Source: JALOTE01 sp031422195
GTDB taxonomy: Bacteria > Pseudomonadota > Alphaproteobacteria > Rhizobiales > Rhizobiaceae
NCBI GenBank assembly: GCA_031422195.1
Contig: JANOPZ010000027.1
Span: forward strand, 1-6,219
Reading direction: 5' to 3'
DNA: 6,219 bases
Of this stretch, positions 5,954-6,219 are shown one piece after another. The position numbers were made by a program, and so were the translations under genes. A model generated the notes under the pieces. It was not told the DNA's origin. It saw only the letters and a list, made by a program, of their open reading frames with translations, and searched no databases. Positions within the stretch are counted from its first letter, which is position 1. Each line of letters starts with the position of its first letter.

Positions 5954-6219
5954 GTGCAACCTTCGAAACGCAGCGCCGTTCAACCATTTCTTGCGATGGA
6001 CGTTATGGCAGAAGCGTTCCGGCGCAAAGCACAAGGTGAAAGCATTATTTCAATGGCCATCGGCCAACCGGCCGATCCAGCACCTTCAGCAGTGCGGCAT
6101 GCCGCTGAAAAAGCAGCGCGCGACGGACGCATTGGCTATACCGAAGCGCTAGGGATGAACCAGCTTCGTGAGGCCCTCTGTCAACATTACTTCGATCACT
6201 ACGGATTAAATGTGCCGGC
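5954..6219 (+). CDS. PLP-dependent class I/II aminotransferase, N-terminal part only
   Basis: This is the start of a fold-type I aminotransferase, 88 complete codons before the window ends. The GTG at 5954 gives MQPSKRSAVQPFLAMDVMAEAFRRKAQG, with AAGG at 5939-5942 as a plausible ribosome binding site 11 nt upstream. The family signatures visible are SMAIGQPADPAPSAV (33-47), the N-terminal Gly-Gln-Pro segment that packs on the substrate, and GRIGYTEALGMNQLREAL (58-75), the Gly-x-x-Gly-Tyr-Thr region before the cofactor pocket. The PLP-binding lysine is beyond the window, so activity and substrate cannot be judged. The gene is divergent from the M48 protease gene. Later ATGs at 5996 and 6005 would remove conserved SAVQPF residues and are less likely. 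Confidence 0.92.
   Translation, partial: MQPSKRSAVQPFLAMDVMAEAFRRKAQGESIISMAIGQPADPAPSAVRHAAEKAARDGRIGYTEALGMNQLREALCQHYFDHYGLNVP

Overview
The window most likely comes from an alphaproteobacterium of the Hyphomicrobiales (Rhizobiales) type. The evidence is the gene order (divergent aminotransferase | M48 protease - DsbA-like protein - aroQ - accB - accC - aat), which I recall from Brucella/Rhizobium-type genomes, and the style of the Aat and AccC proteins. Base composition is moderate rather than high GC. Genus cannot be assigned by eye.

Layout, from right to left because almost everything is on the minus strand. At 5954-6219 (+) is the start of a PLP-dependent class I/II aminotransferase that runs off the window. 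A 119-bp divergent promoter region (5835-5953) with a near-perfect 14-bp palindrome separates it from a minus-strand gene train: a BepA/YfgC-like M48 metalloprotease with TPRs (4467-5834), an exported DsbA/ScsC-like thiol oxidoreductase (3648-4436), AroQ type II dehydroquinase (3094-3564), AccB biotin carrier protein (2623-3081), AccC biotin carboxylase (1269-2612), and Aat leucyl/phenylalanyl-tRNA-protein transferase (651-1265). Last comes a secreted protein (1-569, 3' end outside the window) made of a signal peptide, a short amphipathic helical segment and a long PEPEVEPT octapeptide array.

The genes form at least two functional blocks. The first pair acts in the envelope (outer-membrane protein quality control plus disulfide chemistry), 30 nt apart. 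The second block is cytoplasmic. AroQ makes 3-dehydroshikimate for the shikimate pathway, AccB and AccC form the biotin carboxylase half of acetyl-CoA carboxylase, and Aat tags proteins for N-degron proteolysis. Spacings of 12, 10 and 3 nt from aroQ to aat suggest co-transcription and translational coupling. An 83-nt gap with an AT-rich inverted repeat upstream of aroQ could hold a separate promoter or control element.

Most of the window is ordinary conserved chromosome. The least ordinary part is the left edge. There a 24-bp tandem array encodes an invariant acidic, proline-rich octapeptide while drifting at synonymous sites, with an alternating two-unit pattern. I found no RNA gene, insertion sequence, CRISPR array or clear new defence or mobile system. 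No stretch longer than 300 bases lacks a gene.
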